Shown one piece after another: positions 1 through 8,560 of a stretch of DNA of 64,000 bases. The position numbers and the translations under genes were made by a program. This DNA comes from Lachnospiraceae bacterium. GTDB taxonomy: Bacteria; Bacillota; Clostridia; Lachnospirales; Lachnospiraceae. The notes below the pieces were generated by a model that ran no database searches, had not been told where the DNA came from, and worked only from the letters and a program-made list of their open reading frames with translations. Position 1 is the first letter of the stretch; each line of letters opens with the position of its first letter. The stretch covers positions 121,577 to 185,576 of the forward strand of contig JAFQQI010000009.1 of the NCBI GenBank assembly GCA_017411305.1, in the 5' to 3' direction.

Positions 1-231
1 TTAGCATCTGCATATGCAGGCCGTAAGGAAAGAAAGCGTCAGTTCAGACAGTTATGGATTGCACGTATCAATGCTGCAGCAAGATTAAACGGATTATCTT
101 ACAGCAAGTTTATGTATGGTCTTAAGCTTGCAGAAGTAGATATCAACAGAAAGATGCTTGCTGAAATGGCAGTAAATGATGCAGAAGGATTCGCAGCGCT
201 TGCAGAAATTGCAAAGAGCAAGCTTGCATAA
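1..231 (+). CDS. rplT: 50S ribosomal protein L20, C-terminal part
   Basis: This is the last 76 codons of ribosomal protein L20, which binds 23S rRNA early in assembly of the large subunit. The reading frame is open from base 1 and ends in TAA at 229-231. The segments [19 protein letters not shown] and [20 protein letters not shown] are typical of L20. The start and probable upstream infC-rpmI partners lie outside the window. A strong terminator follows, so this is the end of its operon. Confidence 0.95.
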   Translation, partial: LASAYAGRKERKRQFRQLWIARINAAARLNGLSYSKFMYGLKLAEVDINRKMLAEMAVNDAEGFAALAEIAKSKLA

Positions 232-246
232 ATAAGACATACCAAG

Positions 247-279
247 GAACCTTATCGGAATGGATAAGGTTCTTTTTTG
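247..279 (+). terminator. Intrinsic terminator after rplT
   Basis: A 10-bp perfect stem (GAACCTTATC at 247-256 with GATAAGGTTC at 263-272) around a 6-base loop is followed by six T residues. It ends the L20 transcript. Confidence 0.9.
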
Positions 280-375
280 TTTTGTGGAAATTATTTCCTA
301 ACAGATAAAAATATGATATGATTGGAAATAGAATGTTCCGATAAGATATGAATCCGGAAGAAAGAGAGAAGTAAC

Positions 376-1839
376 ATGCGTTTTTTGGAAGGTCTGCAAC
401 CTGAGAAGGTTTTTTACTTTTTTGAAGAAATTTGCAGTATTCCCCATGGGTCAGGGAATACCCGGCAAATCAGCAACTACTTGGCTGACTTTGCAAAAGA
501 GAGAAATTTGGAACATTATCAAGATAGGCTTGGTAATGTGATTATGATAAAAGAAGCAACAAAAGGATATGAAAACAGTCCGGCTGTGATGATACAGGGG
601 CATATGGATATGGTAGCGGTAAAAAAGCCGGAAAATCCTATCGACATGGAGAAGGAAGGACTTCATTTATGTGTATCCGGTGATAAAATATATGCCCGTG
701 GCACCAGCCTTGGCGGTGATGACGGTATTGCAGTAGCATATGGCCTTGCCCTTCTTGATGGTGATGCTTACCGGCATCCCAGGCTGGAATTGGCGATTAC
801 AGTGGATGAAGAGGTAGGAATGGACGGAGCGAGAGAAATCGATTTATCCTGTTGCAGGGCCACTACCATGATTAATGTGGATTCCGAGGAGGAAGGTATT
901 TTCCTGGCTGGCTGTGCAGGCGGCGCCAGAGTTAATTACTTGCTTTCCTATAACGAAACAAAACAAACAGGGCTTGGCTGCCGGATTCGGATATGGGGAC
1001 TGACCGGCGGACATTCCGGTGTGGAAATCCATAAGGAACGGGGAAATGCGAATTGTCTGCTGGGAAGAGTGTTGAACCGGTTATATCATAAGCATCCCTT
1101 TTTCCTTGTTTCCATGGAGGGTGGTTTTGCTGATAATGCAATTCCAAGAGAAGCATATGCAGAGCTTCTTTTTGCAGATTCAGCAGATACGGATGAAGAT
1201 AAAAAACTAATTCTGCAATTTACATCTGATATACAGGCGGAATTGAGAGCAGAATTAGCCGGAAAGGATGCAGATATATGTGTATCCGTCGATTTCTTTG
1301 ATGTGATATCAAAAGAGGCAGCAGACAGACAAATTACGGAAAAACTGCTTATGTTTCTTATTCTTATTCCTAACGGTGTCCAGGCTATGAGCGGCACCAT
1401 GGATGGTTTGGTAGAGACCTCTTTAAATCCGGGAATATTGGATTGCAGGGAAGGAAAGCTGCACATAGGTATTTCTGTCAGAAGCTCTTATGAAAGTGCC
1501 AAAAAAGCGCTAATTGACCGTTTGAAGGCACTTGGAGCATTGGTAGGAGCAGAAACAGAGGTCACAGGTGATTACCCTGGCTGGGCATATTCGCCGCATT
1601 CACCGCTTCGCCATAAGATGATAGCACTTTATAAAGAAATGTACGGCACAGAGCCGGAAATACAAGCGATTCATGCCGGCTTGGAATGCGGACTTTTTGC
1701 AGGAAAAATGCCGGGACTCGATTGTGTGTCTATGGGACCTGACATGAAAAACATCCATACAACGGAAGAGGAGCTTAGTATTGCATCTGCAAAACGGGTA
1801 TGGGAATTTTTGATAAGACTTTTGGAGGAAATGAAATGA
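376..1839 (+). CDS. pepD: Aminoacyl-histidine dipeptidase PepD (M20 family)
   Basis: A 487-aa cytosolic metallopeptidase that hydrolyses dipeptides such as Xaa-His, in peptide turnover. The M20 zinc-site signatures are present in order: GHMDMV (His76, Asp78), SLGGDDG (Asp115), DEEVGMDGA (Glu145/146), NVDSEE, and a late IHTTEE histidine. The length matches the usual 480-490 aa of PepD. The ATG has an AGAGAGAAG ribosome site. The next gene overlaps its stop by 4 bases, and the gene after that does the same, so three genes appear co-transcribed although their functions are not obviously linked. Confidence 0.93.
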   Translation: MRFLEGLQPEKVFYFFEEICSIPHGSGNTRQISNYLADFAKERNLEHYQDRLGNVIMIKEATKGYENSPAVMIQGHMDMVAVKKPENPIDMEKEGLHLCVSGDKIYARGTSLGGDDGIAVAYGLALLDGDAYRHPRLELAITVDEEVGMDGAREIDLSCCRATTMINVDSEEEGIFLAGCAGGARVNYLLSYNETKQTGLGCRIRIWGLTGGHSGVEIHKERGNANCLLGRVLNRLYHKHPFFLVSMEGGFADNAIPREAYAELLFADSADTDEDKKLILQFTSDIQAELRAELAGKDADICVSVDFFDVISKEAADRQITEKLLMFLILIPNGVQAMSGTMDGLVETSLNPGILDCREGKLHIGISVRSSYESAKKALIDRLKALGALVGAETEVTGDYPGWAYSPHSPLRHKMIALYKEMYGTEPEIQAIHAGLECGLFAGKMPGLDCVSMGPDMKNIHTTEEELSIASAKRVWEFLIRLLEEMK

Positions 1840-3050
1840 ACTTAAATCGGAAAGAAATCAAAAGAATCAGAGGACTTATTCTTTTTGCAGGACTGGTGTT
1901 TCTGGCACTGATGAAGGTAGACTTATTATGGCAGGCATTTGTCTTTTGTCTGCAGATTGTCAGCCCTTTTCTTTTAGGCGGTGCCATCGCATTTGTCATT
2001 AACCTTCCGATGAGCTTTTTTGAGAGAAAATTGTTTTCGGGAGAAGTGAAAAATGTCAGGATGCAGAAAATTTCGGAAAAATTGAAAAGGCCTGCGAGTA
2101 TGCTTCTTGCTTATGTAGCCGTATTGCTGGTTATTGTACTTGTGGTGATTACGGTAATTCCCCAGCTTGTAGAAACTATTAAGGTACTGGGAAAAGAGAT
2201 ACCTGTTTTTTTGGAAGAAGTGCTGGATTATCTGACTGTTGTGTTGGCCGCTAATCCGGAATTAGTAACGCAGCTTCAGAACATTCAGATATCTGAGATG
2301 GATTGGCAGAAGGTAATACAGGATGTATTCGGCTTTTTGCAAAACGGTATGGGAAATATGCTGTCTTCCACTTTTTCTGTAGCAAGCAGTATTGCCAGTG
2401 GTGCCGTAAACTTCTTTATTGCATTCATTTTTTCTATTTATGTATTGGGACAAAAAGAAAAGCTGGCAAGTCAGGCATCCCGCCTGCTTCAGGCATATAC
2501 CAAGCCGGAGGTGTGCAGCTGGTGTATGAAGGTGGCAAAGCTGCTTTACCGTAATTTTAGTCATTTTATTACCGGGCAGTGTACGGAAGCGGTGATTTTA
2601 GGAGCTATGTTCGTTGTTGTGATGTCTGTTTTCCGGTTCCCTTTTGCATTTATGATTGGAGTATTGATTGCCTTTACGGCATTGATACCGGTGGTAGGCG
2701 CCTTTATTGGTTGTGGTGTGGGGGCATTCCTTATTTTGGTGGACAGCCCCACCAAAGCACTTGGATTTTTAGTTGTATTCCTTGTACTGCAACAGGTTGA
2801 AGGGAATCTGATTTATCCTCATGTAGTTGGTAACTCCGTAGGACTGCCTTCCATGTGGGTGTTAGCAGCCGTAACTATCGGCGGCAGCCTGATGGGAGTT
2901 GTAGGAATGCTGGTATTTATTCCCATCCTTTCTACAGTCTATGTTCTTTTAAAAGAGGATGTGAACAAAAGAAACGGTGCAGCAGCTAACATACAACAAA
3001 AAAAGGGAAATACAGACAAAGGCAAAGCAGATAAAGGAGCAGAAGAATGA
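1836..3050 (+). CDS. AI-2E family transporter (UPF0118 membrane protein)
   Basis: A 404-aa polytopic membrane protein of the AI-2E/PerM family, whose members include autoinducer-2 exporters and Na+/H+ antiporters; the substrate here cannot be read from sequence. Hydrophobic helices alternate with a large soluble section at about residues 120-190, and the conserved C-terminal helices (ALIPVVGAFIG, LQQVEGNLIYPHVVG) are clear. I chose the ATG at 1836 because it forms an ATGA overlap with the pepD stop and has GGAGG 7 bases upstream; an in-frame ATG at 1800 lies deep inside pepD. The Lys-rich tail is probably cytoplasmic. Confidence 0.88.
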   Translation: MNLNRKEIKRIRGLILFAGLVFLALMKVDLLWQAFVFCLQIVSPFLLGGAIAFVINLPMSFFERKLFSGEVKNVRMQKISEKLKRPASMLLAYVAVLLVIVLVVITVIPQLVETIKVLGKEIPVFLEEVLDYLTVVLAANPELVTQLQNIQISEMDWQKVIQDVFGFLQNGMGNMLSSTFSVASSIASGAVNFFIAFIFSIYVLGQKEKLASQASRLLQAYTKPEVCSWCMKVAKLLYRNFSHFITGQCTEAVILGAMFVVVMSVFRFPFAFMIGVLIAFTALIPVVGAFIGCGVGAFLILVDSPTKALGFLVVFLVLQQVEGNLIYPHVVGNSVGLPSMWVLAAVTIGGSLMGVVGMLVFIPILSTVYVLLKEDVNKRNGAAANIQQKKGNTDKGKADKGAEE

Positions 3051-3472
3051 GTATCAAACCTTACGAACATAAAGCACAGTATTATGAAACAGACCAGATG
3101 GGGATTATCCACCATTCCAACTATATCCGCTGGTTTGAATCCGCAAGAATTGATTTTATGGGCCAAATGGGTGTCAGCTACAGAGCAATGGAAGAAAGCG
3201 GCATTATCAGCCCTGTATTAGCGGTTAGCTGTGAATATAAATCTATGGTACATTTTGATGATGAAGTGTTGATTGTGCCTGCTATCCAAAGCTATAACGG
3301 TGTAAAGCTTTGCATCAGCTACACTATTACGGATAAAAATACAGGGGAAGTAAGGACCACGGGAGAGAGCAGACACTGCTTCTTAAACAGGGAAGGACGC
3401 CCTGTTTCCTTAAAGAAAGAGGCGCCCCAGTTTCATGAATTGTTTATGAAATTTACTCCTGTTAATAAGTAA
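3047..3472 (+). CDS. Acyl-CoA thioesterase, YbgC/FadM type (4HBT hotdog fold)
   Basis: A 141-aa single-domain hotdog thioesterase that would hydrolyse acyl-CoA thioesters in the cytosol. The N-terminal signature YYETDQMGIIHHSNYIRWFE, with Asp16 and the HHSNY stretch, is the 4HBT active-site region, and the length is normal for YbgC. It overlaps the AI-2E gene by 4 bases (ATGA) and is the last gene of the pepD operon. The chain length of the substrate is unknown. Confidence 0.9.
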   Translation: MSIKPYEHKAQYYETDQMGIIHHSNYIRWFESARIDFMGQMGVSYRAMEESGIISPVLAVSCEYKSMVHFDDEVLIVPAIQSYNGVKLCISYTITDKNTGEVRTTGESRHCFLNREGRPVSLKKEAPQFHELFMKFTPVNK

Positions 3473-3488
3473 TAATTTACAATGGAAA

Positions 3489-4277
3489 TTACTGCTGGTA
3501 GGGATTGGAGTTGTAGTTGTTTACATATGGATTACCGGCTTGTTGCTGATAACCGGAAACCTTGTTTTTTAGTACCGCATAGAGCTGTGCATTGGTCAGG
3601 TTCTGGTAAGGAGCTACATAAAAGATAGCGAGGATACAACAGGTAAATACACTTAACAGATTCCACCCGAAGAAAGACCAGTCAAGAACAAATGCATTCC
3701 ATTTCTCACCGTCCATCATTTGTTTGCTTAAAGCAAATGCCTCTTTGGTACTGATGGTCGGATTTTCTGCCAGTATGTAGGGAATCATACGGTATTCAAG
3801 TCCCTTGATAATGCCGGGTATAATGAATAAAAGGGTCCAAAGGGTCAGGTACAAACTGTAAAAGAACATTGTTTTTACCACGTTCAGATAGCAGCCTGAG
3901 TAAGCAAATACCACATCATTCAGGGATGCATTGCCGTGTTCGCAACGGATAAAGAAACGGTGACATCCTACCTGCAACGGGGTAAGAACAAAAAGGCTGA
4001 AAGCAAAAGCCAGTGCAAAAATAATGAAGAAAATTGCAATCATTAATACAACTGCAAAAATAACGCCGGCAATTTCACCGGAAGAGAGGCTTGAAGCAGC
4101 ATCACCGAAGGAAGCAGAGCCGGAACCGGAAGAATTGTTGCCGGCGCTTGCTGAGCCGCCACCACCGCCACCGCCGCCGGTCAAAAACATATAAATAAGA
4201 GAAACGAGTACTGCTTTCCAATAATTCAGATTCAGTATTTCCCGTGCTCTTGCCTTGAGTTCACTACGTGTCCACAT
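3489..4277 (-). CDS. DUF975 family membrane protein with poly-Gly linker
   Basis: A 262-aa predicted integral membrane protein. It begins with the DUF975 hallmark (RSELKARAREILNLNYWKAV) and has about five hydrophobic segments, including an IIPGIIKGLEYRMIPYILAE region typical of the family. Between the first and second membrane segments lies an unusual stretch of eight glycines followed by Ser/Gly/Ala/Asn-rich sequence (about residues 34-66). The tail is rich in Asn, Gln and Tyr. Ribosome site AGGAGG is 8 bases before the ATG on the minus strand. It converges on the thioesterase gene with a 16-base gap. Family function is unknown. Confidence 0.85.
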   Translation of the reverse strand: MWTRSELKARAREILNLNYWKAVLVSLIYMFLTGGGGGGGGSASAGNNSSGSGSASFGDAASSLSSGEIAGVIFAVVLMIAIFFIIFALAFAFSLFVLTPLQVGCHRFFIRCEHGNASLNDVVFAYSGCYLNVVKTMFFYSLYLTLWTLLFIIPGIIKGLEYRMIPYILAENPTISTKEAFALSKQMMDGEKWNAFVLDWSFFGWNLLSVFTCCILAIFYVAPYQNLTNAQLYAVLKNKVSGYQQQAGNPYVNNYNSNPYQQ

Positions 4278-4412
4278 GAAGAAATCCTCCTAAATTCATT
4301 TTGTAATAACACTATTTTATTACAGAAAGAGATGTGGAGCAATAGAAAAAAGTTGTATTTTATGGGGTTTGGCGATTTGTGTAAATTTTTTAAAAATTTT
4401 TGAAAATTATGC

Positions 4413-4441
4413 TTGCTTTTTTGGTGAATAGCATATATAAT
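4413..4441 (+). promoter_or_regulatory. Promoter of tRNA-Pro
   Basis: TTGCTT at 4413-4418 and TATAAT at 4436-4441, 17 bases apart, 13 bases ahead of the tRNA. The spacing suits a sigma-A promoter with a very short leader. Confidence 0.7.
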
Positions 4442-4454
4442 AAGACTTGCGTTT

Positions 4455-4527
4455 CGGGGTGTGGCTCAGGTGGTAGAGCGCTACTTTAGGGAAGTAGAGG
4501 CCGCAAGTTCAAGTCTTGTCACTCCGA
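4455..4527 (+). tRNA. tRNA-Pro (anticodon AGG)
   Basis: A 73-nt cloverleaf: acceptor CGGGGTG/CACTCCG with one G-T pair, D-arm GCTC/GAGC, anticodon stem CTACT/AGTAG with a 7-base loop, T-arm GCAAG/CTTGT with loop TTCAAGT, discriminator A. The anticodon AGG at 4488-4490 reads CCU, and A34 is presumably converted to inosine. CCA is not encoded. A strong promoter lies upstream and a terminator downstream, so it is transcribed alone. Confidence 0.93.
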
Positions 4528-4535
4528 CTGTAAAG

Positions 4536-4566
4536 GAAACACTGATAATTCCAGTGTTTCTTTTTT
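4536..4566 (+). terminator. Terminator after tRNA-Pro
   Basis: A 9-bp perfect stem (GAAACACTG at 4536-4544, CAGTGTTTC at 4552-4560) followed by TTTTTTG. Confidence 0.88.
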
Positions 4567-4704
4567 GTTTTTAAAGGAACTTAAGAAGAAAATAGCAAAA
4601 TGTGTTTTCTATTTCAAAAAAGTATGCTAAAATACACTTGTATTTTGCAAGAACGAAATAAGAATGTATAAGTAGTTATTATATAAGATACAGGAGATTT
4701 TAAT

Positions 4705-5067
4705 ATGGCAAGTGTATTAATAGTTGATGATGCAGCATTTATGAGAATGTCAATTAAGAGAATGTTGGAAGCAAACGGGCATACCATGGCAGGAGAGGCA
4801 TCCAACGGTATTGAAGCTGTTGAAAGATATTTAGATATCAAACCGGATGTAGTACTTTTAGATATTACTATGCCTGAGATGAATGGCGTAGAAGCATTGA
4901 AAAGAATTAAAATATTAGATCCGGAAGCGAAAGTTATTATTTGTACAGCTCTCGGACAGCAGTCAATGCTTGCACAGGCAGTTGAATACGGTGCAACTGA
5001 TTTTATTGTTAAGCCCTTTGAAGTAGACCGTCTGATAGCTGCAATAGATAAGGTGATGGACAAATAA
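4705..5067 (+). CDS. Stand-alone CheY-like response regulator
   Basis: A 120-aa receiver domain with no output domain, as in CheY. The acidic pocket (Asp8, Asp9), phosphoacceptor Asp53 in VLLDITMPEMNG, Thr81 and Lys103 in the IVKPF motif are all present, so it should accept phosphate from a histidine kinase. Ribosome site AGGAG lies 9 bases before the ATG. It stands alone between tRNA-Pro and a strong terminator, with no kinase or chemotaxis gene nearby, so its partner must be encoded elsewhere. It may act on the flagellar switch or in a phosphorelay. Confidence 0.9.
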   Translation: MASVLIVDDAAFMRMSIKRMLEANGHTMAGEASNGIEAVERYLDIKPDVVLLDITMPEMNGVEALKRIKILDPEAKVIICTALGQQSMLAQAVEYGATDFIVKPFEVDRLIAAIDKVMDK

Positions 5068-5094
5068 CCGAAAACTTGTTTTTTTGCATCATGC

Positions 5095-5131
5095 GGCATC
5101 GGATGATAACAATCCGATGCCTTTTATATTT
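5095..5131 (+). terminator. Terminator after the CheY-like gene
   Basis: A 10-bp perfect stem (GGCATCGGAT at 5095-5104, ATCCGATGCC at 5112-5121) followed by a T-rich run. Confidence 0.87.
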
Positions 5132-5177
5132 TGCGGTTTCTATGCGAATAAGACCGGAAGGATAAGGATGGTTTAAG

Positions 5178-5480
5178 ATGATAGAAAAAGAGCGTTTTCA
5201 TGTATTTAATTACATAAAGAAAGAAGAATATTGTGCCAGCATGGACGGTATGCGCTATATGCTGAAAAAACAAGAGACAACAGATGGTGAAGGGGAGAAG
5301 CAGACTGTCCTTGAAGTGATTATCTGGCCGGAACCTTATTGTTATGCCAAAACTCCGGAAGAGAAGAAACAGCGGAAGAATTTCCCCTTTTCGCCACAAG
5401 GCGTGGAGGAAGCTGCAGACTGGTTAAACGAACAGTATTTGGTACAGAAACCTTTGTGGGAATTGTCAAAGAAATTGTAA
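5178..5480 (+). CDS. Conserved-looking hypothetical protein, 100 aa
   Basis: A soluble, charged 100-aa protein that I do not recognise. It has an N-terminal beta-rich stretch (ERFHVFNYIKKEEYCASMDG), a central VLEVIIWPEPYCYAKT segment and a C-terminal helix that includes AADWLNEQYLVQK. There is no signal peptide or membrane segment. The ATG follows AAGGATGG. It looks real because start context, length and codon use match its neighbours, but no function can be assigned. Confidence 0.7.
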   Translation: MIEKERFHVFNYIKKEEYCASMDGMRYMLKKQETTDGEGEKQTVLEVIIWPEPYCYAKTPEEKKQRKNFPFSPQGVEEAADWLNEQYLVQKPLWELSKKL

Positions 5481-5508
5481 AAAACGCAAATCTATTGTGT
5501 TTTTATGC

Positions 5509-5538
5509 TTGAAATAGGATTGCCCTATGCGATATAAT
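5509..5538 (+). promoter_or_regulatory. Promoter upstream of the 96-aa protein
   Basis: TTGAAA at 5509-5514 and TATAAT at 5533-5538 with an 18-base spacer, about 45 bases before the start codon. Confidence 0.6.
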
Positions 5539-5582
5539 AAATTAAGTTAACATAAGCTCAAAGTGAGTAGGGGGAGCAGCAT

Positions 5583-5873
5583 ATGGCATCAGTCACATAT
5601 AACAGTAGTTTTTTTAGCAGGGAGGTCGCTTTTTGTAAAGTATACAGCTTGGAGAGTAAAGAAAAGCTGGAGAAGTTATTTTTAAAGAACAGGATTTCCT
5701 ATTTTATTGAATGGCAGGAAAAGAACTTTTGGCAAAGACTGTTTGGTACTGAAAGTGCAAAAGAAAAAAACGTATTTACAATTCGCATTAATGAAGCAGA
5801 TATTGAGCTTGCAAAGGAATTAATTCAGGGTATTGATTCCGTGAAATTACGCAAAACAGAACATCATAATTAA
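5583..5873 (+). CDS. Small protein resembling DUF2007-type signal-transducing domains
   Basis: A 96-aa soluble protein. The pattern of an N-terminal strand (FCKVYSLESKEKLEKLFLKN), a middle strand (ISYFIEWQEKN) and a final VFTIRINEADIELAKELIQGI segment resembles DUF2007-like proteins, where a paired strand ends in a V.EEDAE-type helix. The similarity is weak and judged by eye, so treat the family as tentative. It has its own promoter and a GGGGGAGC ribosome site. A modest terminator hairpin follows. Confidence 0.65.
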   Translation: MASVTYNSSFFSREVAFCKVYSLESKEKLEKLFLKNRISYFIEWQEKNFWQRLFGTESAKEKNVFTIRINEADIELAKELIQGIDSVKLRKTEHHN

Positions 5874-5879
5874 GATATG

Positions 5880-5906
5880 CCCCGGGTAATACCTGGGGTT
5901 TATTTG
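5880..5906 (+). terminator. Probable terminator
   Basis: An 8-bp stem (CCCCGGGT at 5880-5887, ACCTGGGG at 5891-5898, one G-T pair) with a 3-base loop and a short T-rich tail. Confidence 0.6.
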
Positions 5907-5957
5907 CATCATAGAGGATTTTATCAAAGGTAATATAGAACAGGAAGGCAGAAGAAC

Positions 5958-7484
5958 ATGGCAACAGAGAAAAGAAGAAATGATAATGGAAAGCGATATG
6001 CTGATAAAAAATATGATTCAAAGCAAATGACGCAAAAAACATATAGAAGAACAGACAGTAAGCCCAATACAAGCTGTCCTGTTTTTAAAACTTGCGGCGG
6101 CTGTCAGCTGCTGGATGTTCCCTACGAAAAACAGGTTAAGAAAAAGCGCGAACAGCTAACAGAGCAGTTAAAGACTTTTTGTAAGTTGGATGATTTTATT
6201 TCCATGGAGAATCCGGCCCATTACAGACATAAGGTAACAGCTACCTTTGACAGAGATAGGAAAGGGAATATTATTTCCGGCGTTTATCGGGAAGGTACCC
6301 ATTATGTAGTACCGGTGGAACACTGTTTGCTGGAGAATCAAAAAGCAGATGCCATTATTGCAACTATCAGAGGATTGCTGAAATCCTTCAAAATTAAGAC
6401 CTATGACGAGGACAGTGGCTATGGGCTGCTCAGGCATGTGTTGGTGCGCGTGGGATATGCCACCGGACAAGTGATGGTTGTTTTAGTACTGGCATCGCCG
6501 ATTATGCCTTCCAAAAATAATTTTGTAAAAGCACTTCGCAAGGAACATCCTGAAATTACTACAGTGGTGGTGAATGTGAACGATAAGCGGACAAGTATGG
6601 TGCTGGGAGAAAAAGAACAGGTGATTTACGGACCGGGTTTTATTGAAGATAAGCTTTGCGGCTGTACTTTTAAGATTTCGCCGAAGTCCTTTTATCAGGT
6701 GAATCCCGTCCAGACAGAGAAGCTTTATACAAAAGCAATTGAGTATGCAGGTCTAACAGGTAAAGAGACGGTGCTGGATGCTTATTGCGGAACCGGAACC
6801 ATCGGCATGATAGCTGCTTCCAAGGCCGGTAATGTAATTGGTGTGGAGCTGAATAAAGATGCGGTAAGGGATGCCGTAACCAATGCAAAGAGGAATCAAA
6901 TTAGCAATATCCGTTTTTATCAGAAGGATGCAGGCGAATTTATGATGCAGGTAGCAGAAAGCGGGGATAAAGTGGATGTGGTGCTGATGGACCCGCCCAG
7001 AAGCGGCAGCAGTGAGGTGTTCTTAGACGCCCTGTGCAGACTTTCGCCTAAGAAAGTGGTATATGTGTCATGTAATCCGGAGACATTGGTGCGGGATTTG
7101 GAGTATTTAGTGAAGAGGGGATACAGAGTGGAAAGGGCCTGCGGAGTGGATATGTTCCCAAATACGGAACATGTGGAGACGGTATGCTTATTGTCCAAAC
7201 TCCATGAAGCGAAGCATCATGTAAATGTAACTCTTGATATGGACGAGTTGGATGTGACATCTGCGGAGAGCAAGGCGACATATGAAGAGATAAAAGATTA
7301 TGTGTTGGAGAAACATGGTTTGCAGGTGACAAATCTTTATATTGCGCAGGTGAAAAGAAAGTGCGGTATCATTGAGAGGGAGAACTATAATAAGTCTAAA
7401 TCAGAAGATACGAAACAGCCACAGTGTTCGGAAGATAAGGAAAAGGCTATTAGGGATGCGTTGGAGCATTTTGGGATGGTGTAG
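5958..7484 (+). CDS. rlmD: 23S rRNA (uracil-C5)-methyltransferase, RlmD/RumA type, with C-terminal extension
   Basis: A 508-aa SAM-dependent enzyme that would form 5-methyluridine in 23S rRNA (RlmD modifies U1939 in E. coli; the Firmicute paralogue RlmCD can do two sites). Four cysteines for an iron-sulfur cluster are visible: Cys40, Cys46, Cys49 and one at about 123 in VEHC. SAM motif DAYCGTGTIG starts at Asp274, DPPRSGSS follows, and the catalytic Cys372 lies in SCNPETL. Residues about 415-508 form an extension beyond the usual end, starting VNVTLDMDELDV and ending DALEHFGMV; I recall similar sequence as a separate short protein in gut Firmicutes. The first 35 residues are basic and likely disordered. 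Confidence 0.9.
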   Translation: MATEKRRNDNGKRYADKKYDSKQMTQKTYRRTDSKPNTSCPVFKTCGGCQLLDVPYEKQVKKKREQLTEQLKTFCKLDDFISMENPAHYRHKVTATFDRDRKGNIISGVYREGTHYVVPVEHCLLENQKADAIIATIRGLLKSFKIKTYDEDSGYGLLRHVLVRVGYATGQVMVVLVLASPIMPSKNNFVKALRKEHPEITTVVVNVNDKRTSMVLGEKEQVIYGPGFIEDKLCGCTFKISPKSFYQVNPVQTEKLYTKAIEYAGLTGKETVLDAYCGTGTIGMIAASKAGNVIGVELNKDAVRDAVTNAKRNQISNIRFYQKDAGEFMMQVAESGDKVDVVLMDPPRSGSSEVFLDALCRLSPKKVVYVSCNPETLVRDLEYLVKRGYRVERACGVDMFPNTEHVETVCLLSKLHEAKHHVNVTLDMDELDVTSAESKATYEEIKDYVLEKHGLQVTNLYIAQVKRKCGIIERENYNKSKSEDTKQPQCSEDKEKAIRDALEHFGMV

Positions 7485-7620
7485 AGAGCAAGTAGATAGT
7501 TATGGATTTGATATTCTTGAGATCAGCTAGAAATGATATATGGTATAACGTAATCGAGAAGTGATGTGTAGAAAATTGTAAAGGTAATGAAAAGAATTAA
7601 TCGATCATGGAGAAAGAAAA

Positions 7621-8529
7621 ATGAATGAAGAAAAGATAGCAAAACTTTGTATAGACTGCTTCGAAGAGAAACCAAAGAGCATAGCCCGCTGTGCAGTAGG
7701 ACAGGGGAATTATGTATATATTGTAGAGTTTACGAAGCAAAAAGTAGTGGTTCGTTGTAGTGAAAAAGTGTCAGCCTATAAGGATACAATTTACTGGTTG
7801 GAGCGTTTGGCGACCATAGATATTCCGGTGCCAAGAATACTAAGAAAAGGCACCTTTGAAGAATTTGAGTATCTGATACTGACCTACTTTGAAGGGCAGG
7901 ACATAGGAATAGTTTATAATGATTTGACAGCAACGCAGAAGCGAGAGATTGCAAGAGTAGTTGTTGATATCCAAAATAAGGTGTCTGTTTTACAGCTGGA
8001 GGATATCCCTGCAGACTGGACCTGGAAGGCATCCTTTGTGGAGAATATTTTATTACGTGCCAAGGAACGCATCCTCGCAAATGGTTGCTATTTTGAACCA
8101 GAAAAGGTAGAGATCCTATTAAAAGAGGCGGAAAGCCTTGAGGACTATTTTGATAGAGTTAAGCCTATTGCCTATTTAGATGATATCAGTACCAAGAATT
8201 TGTTGATTCATGAGGGTCAGGTAACCGGTGTGATTGATATTGACTGGATGGGTGTAGGAGACAAGCTGACCTATGTGGCTATGACCTATATGGCCCTTTT
8301 AAACATGGGATATGACACCGACTATGTAACCTATCTGCTGGAAGAGATGAAGGTGAACTTGGAAGAGAAAAAAGCCTTTGCCTTTTATTCGCTAGTATTT
8401 TGCGTGGACTTTATGGGAGAACGGGGCATGTGCTTTATGGACAAGCAGGTACCTGTGAGCCCGGAGATTGTGGCACAGATGAACGGAATTTACGAGAAGC
8501 TGTGGAAGGAATATGTGAACTGGTTGTAA
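7621..8529 (+). CDS. Aminoglycoside phosphotransferase (APH)-like kinase
   Basis: A 302-aa cytosolic kinase-fold protein of the APH/choline kinase group. A loop near residues 181-205 reads YLDDISTKNLLI then TGVIDIDWMGVGD: this is the APH catalytic loop plus the Mg-binding IDxD, but the usual HGD is replaced by LDD, keeping the catalytic Asp. The substrate is unknown; it need not be an antibiotic. The GNAT gene 31 bases downstream pairs with it in the manner of small-molecule modification cassettes. The ribosome site GGAGAAAG is 6 bases from the ATG. Confidence 0.85.
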   Translation: MNEEKIAKLCIDCFEEKPKSIARCAVGQGNYVYIVEFTKQKVVVRCSEKVSAYKDTIYWLERLATIDIPVPRILRKGTFEEFEYLILTYFEGQDIGIVYNDLTATQKREIARVVVDIQNKVSVLQLEDIPADWTWKASFVENILLRAKERILANGCYFEPEKVEILLKEAESLEDYFDRVKPIAYLDDISTKNLLIHEGQVTGVIDIDWMGVGDKLTYVAMTYMALLNMGYDTDYVTYLLEEMKVNLEEKKAFAFYSLVFCVDFMGERGMCFMDKQVPVSPEIVAQMNGIYEKLWKEYVNWL

Positions 8530-8560
8530 CTTGCTTGAGTTCGTGTTAAGGAGGGATAAC

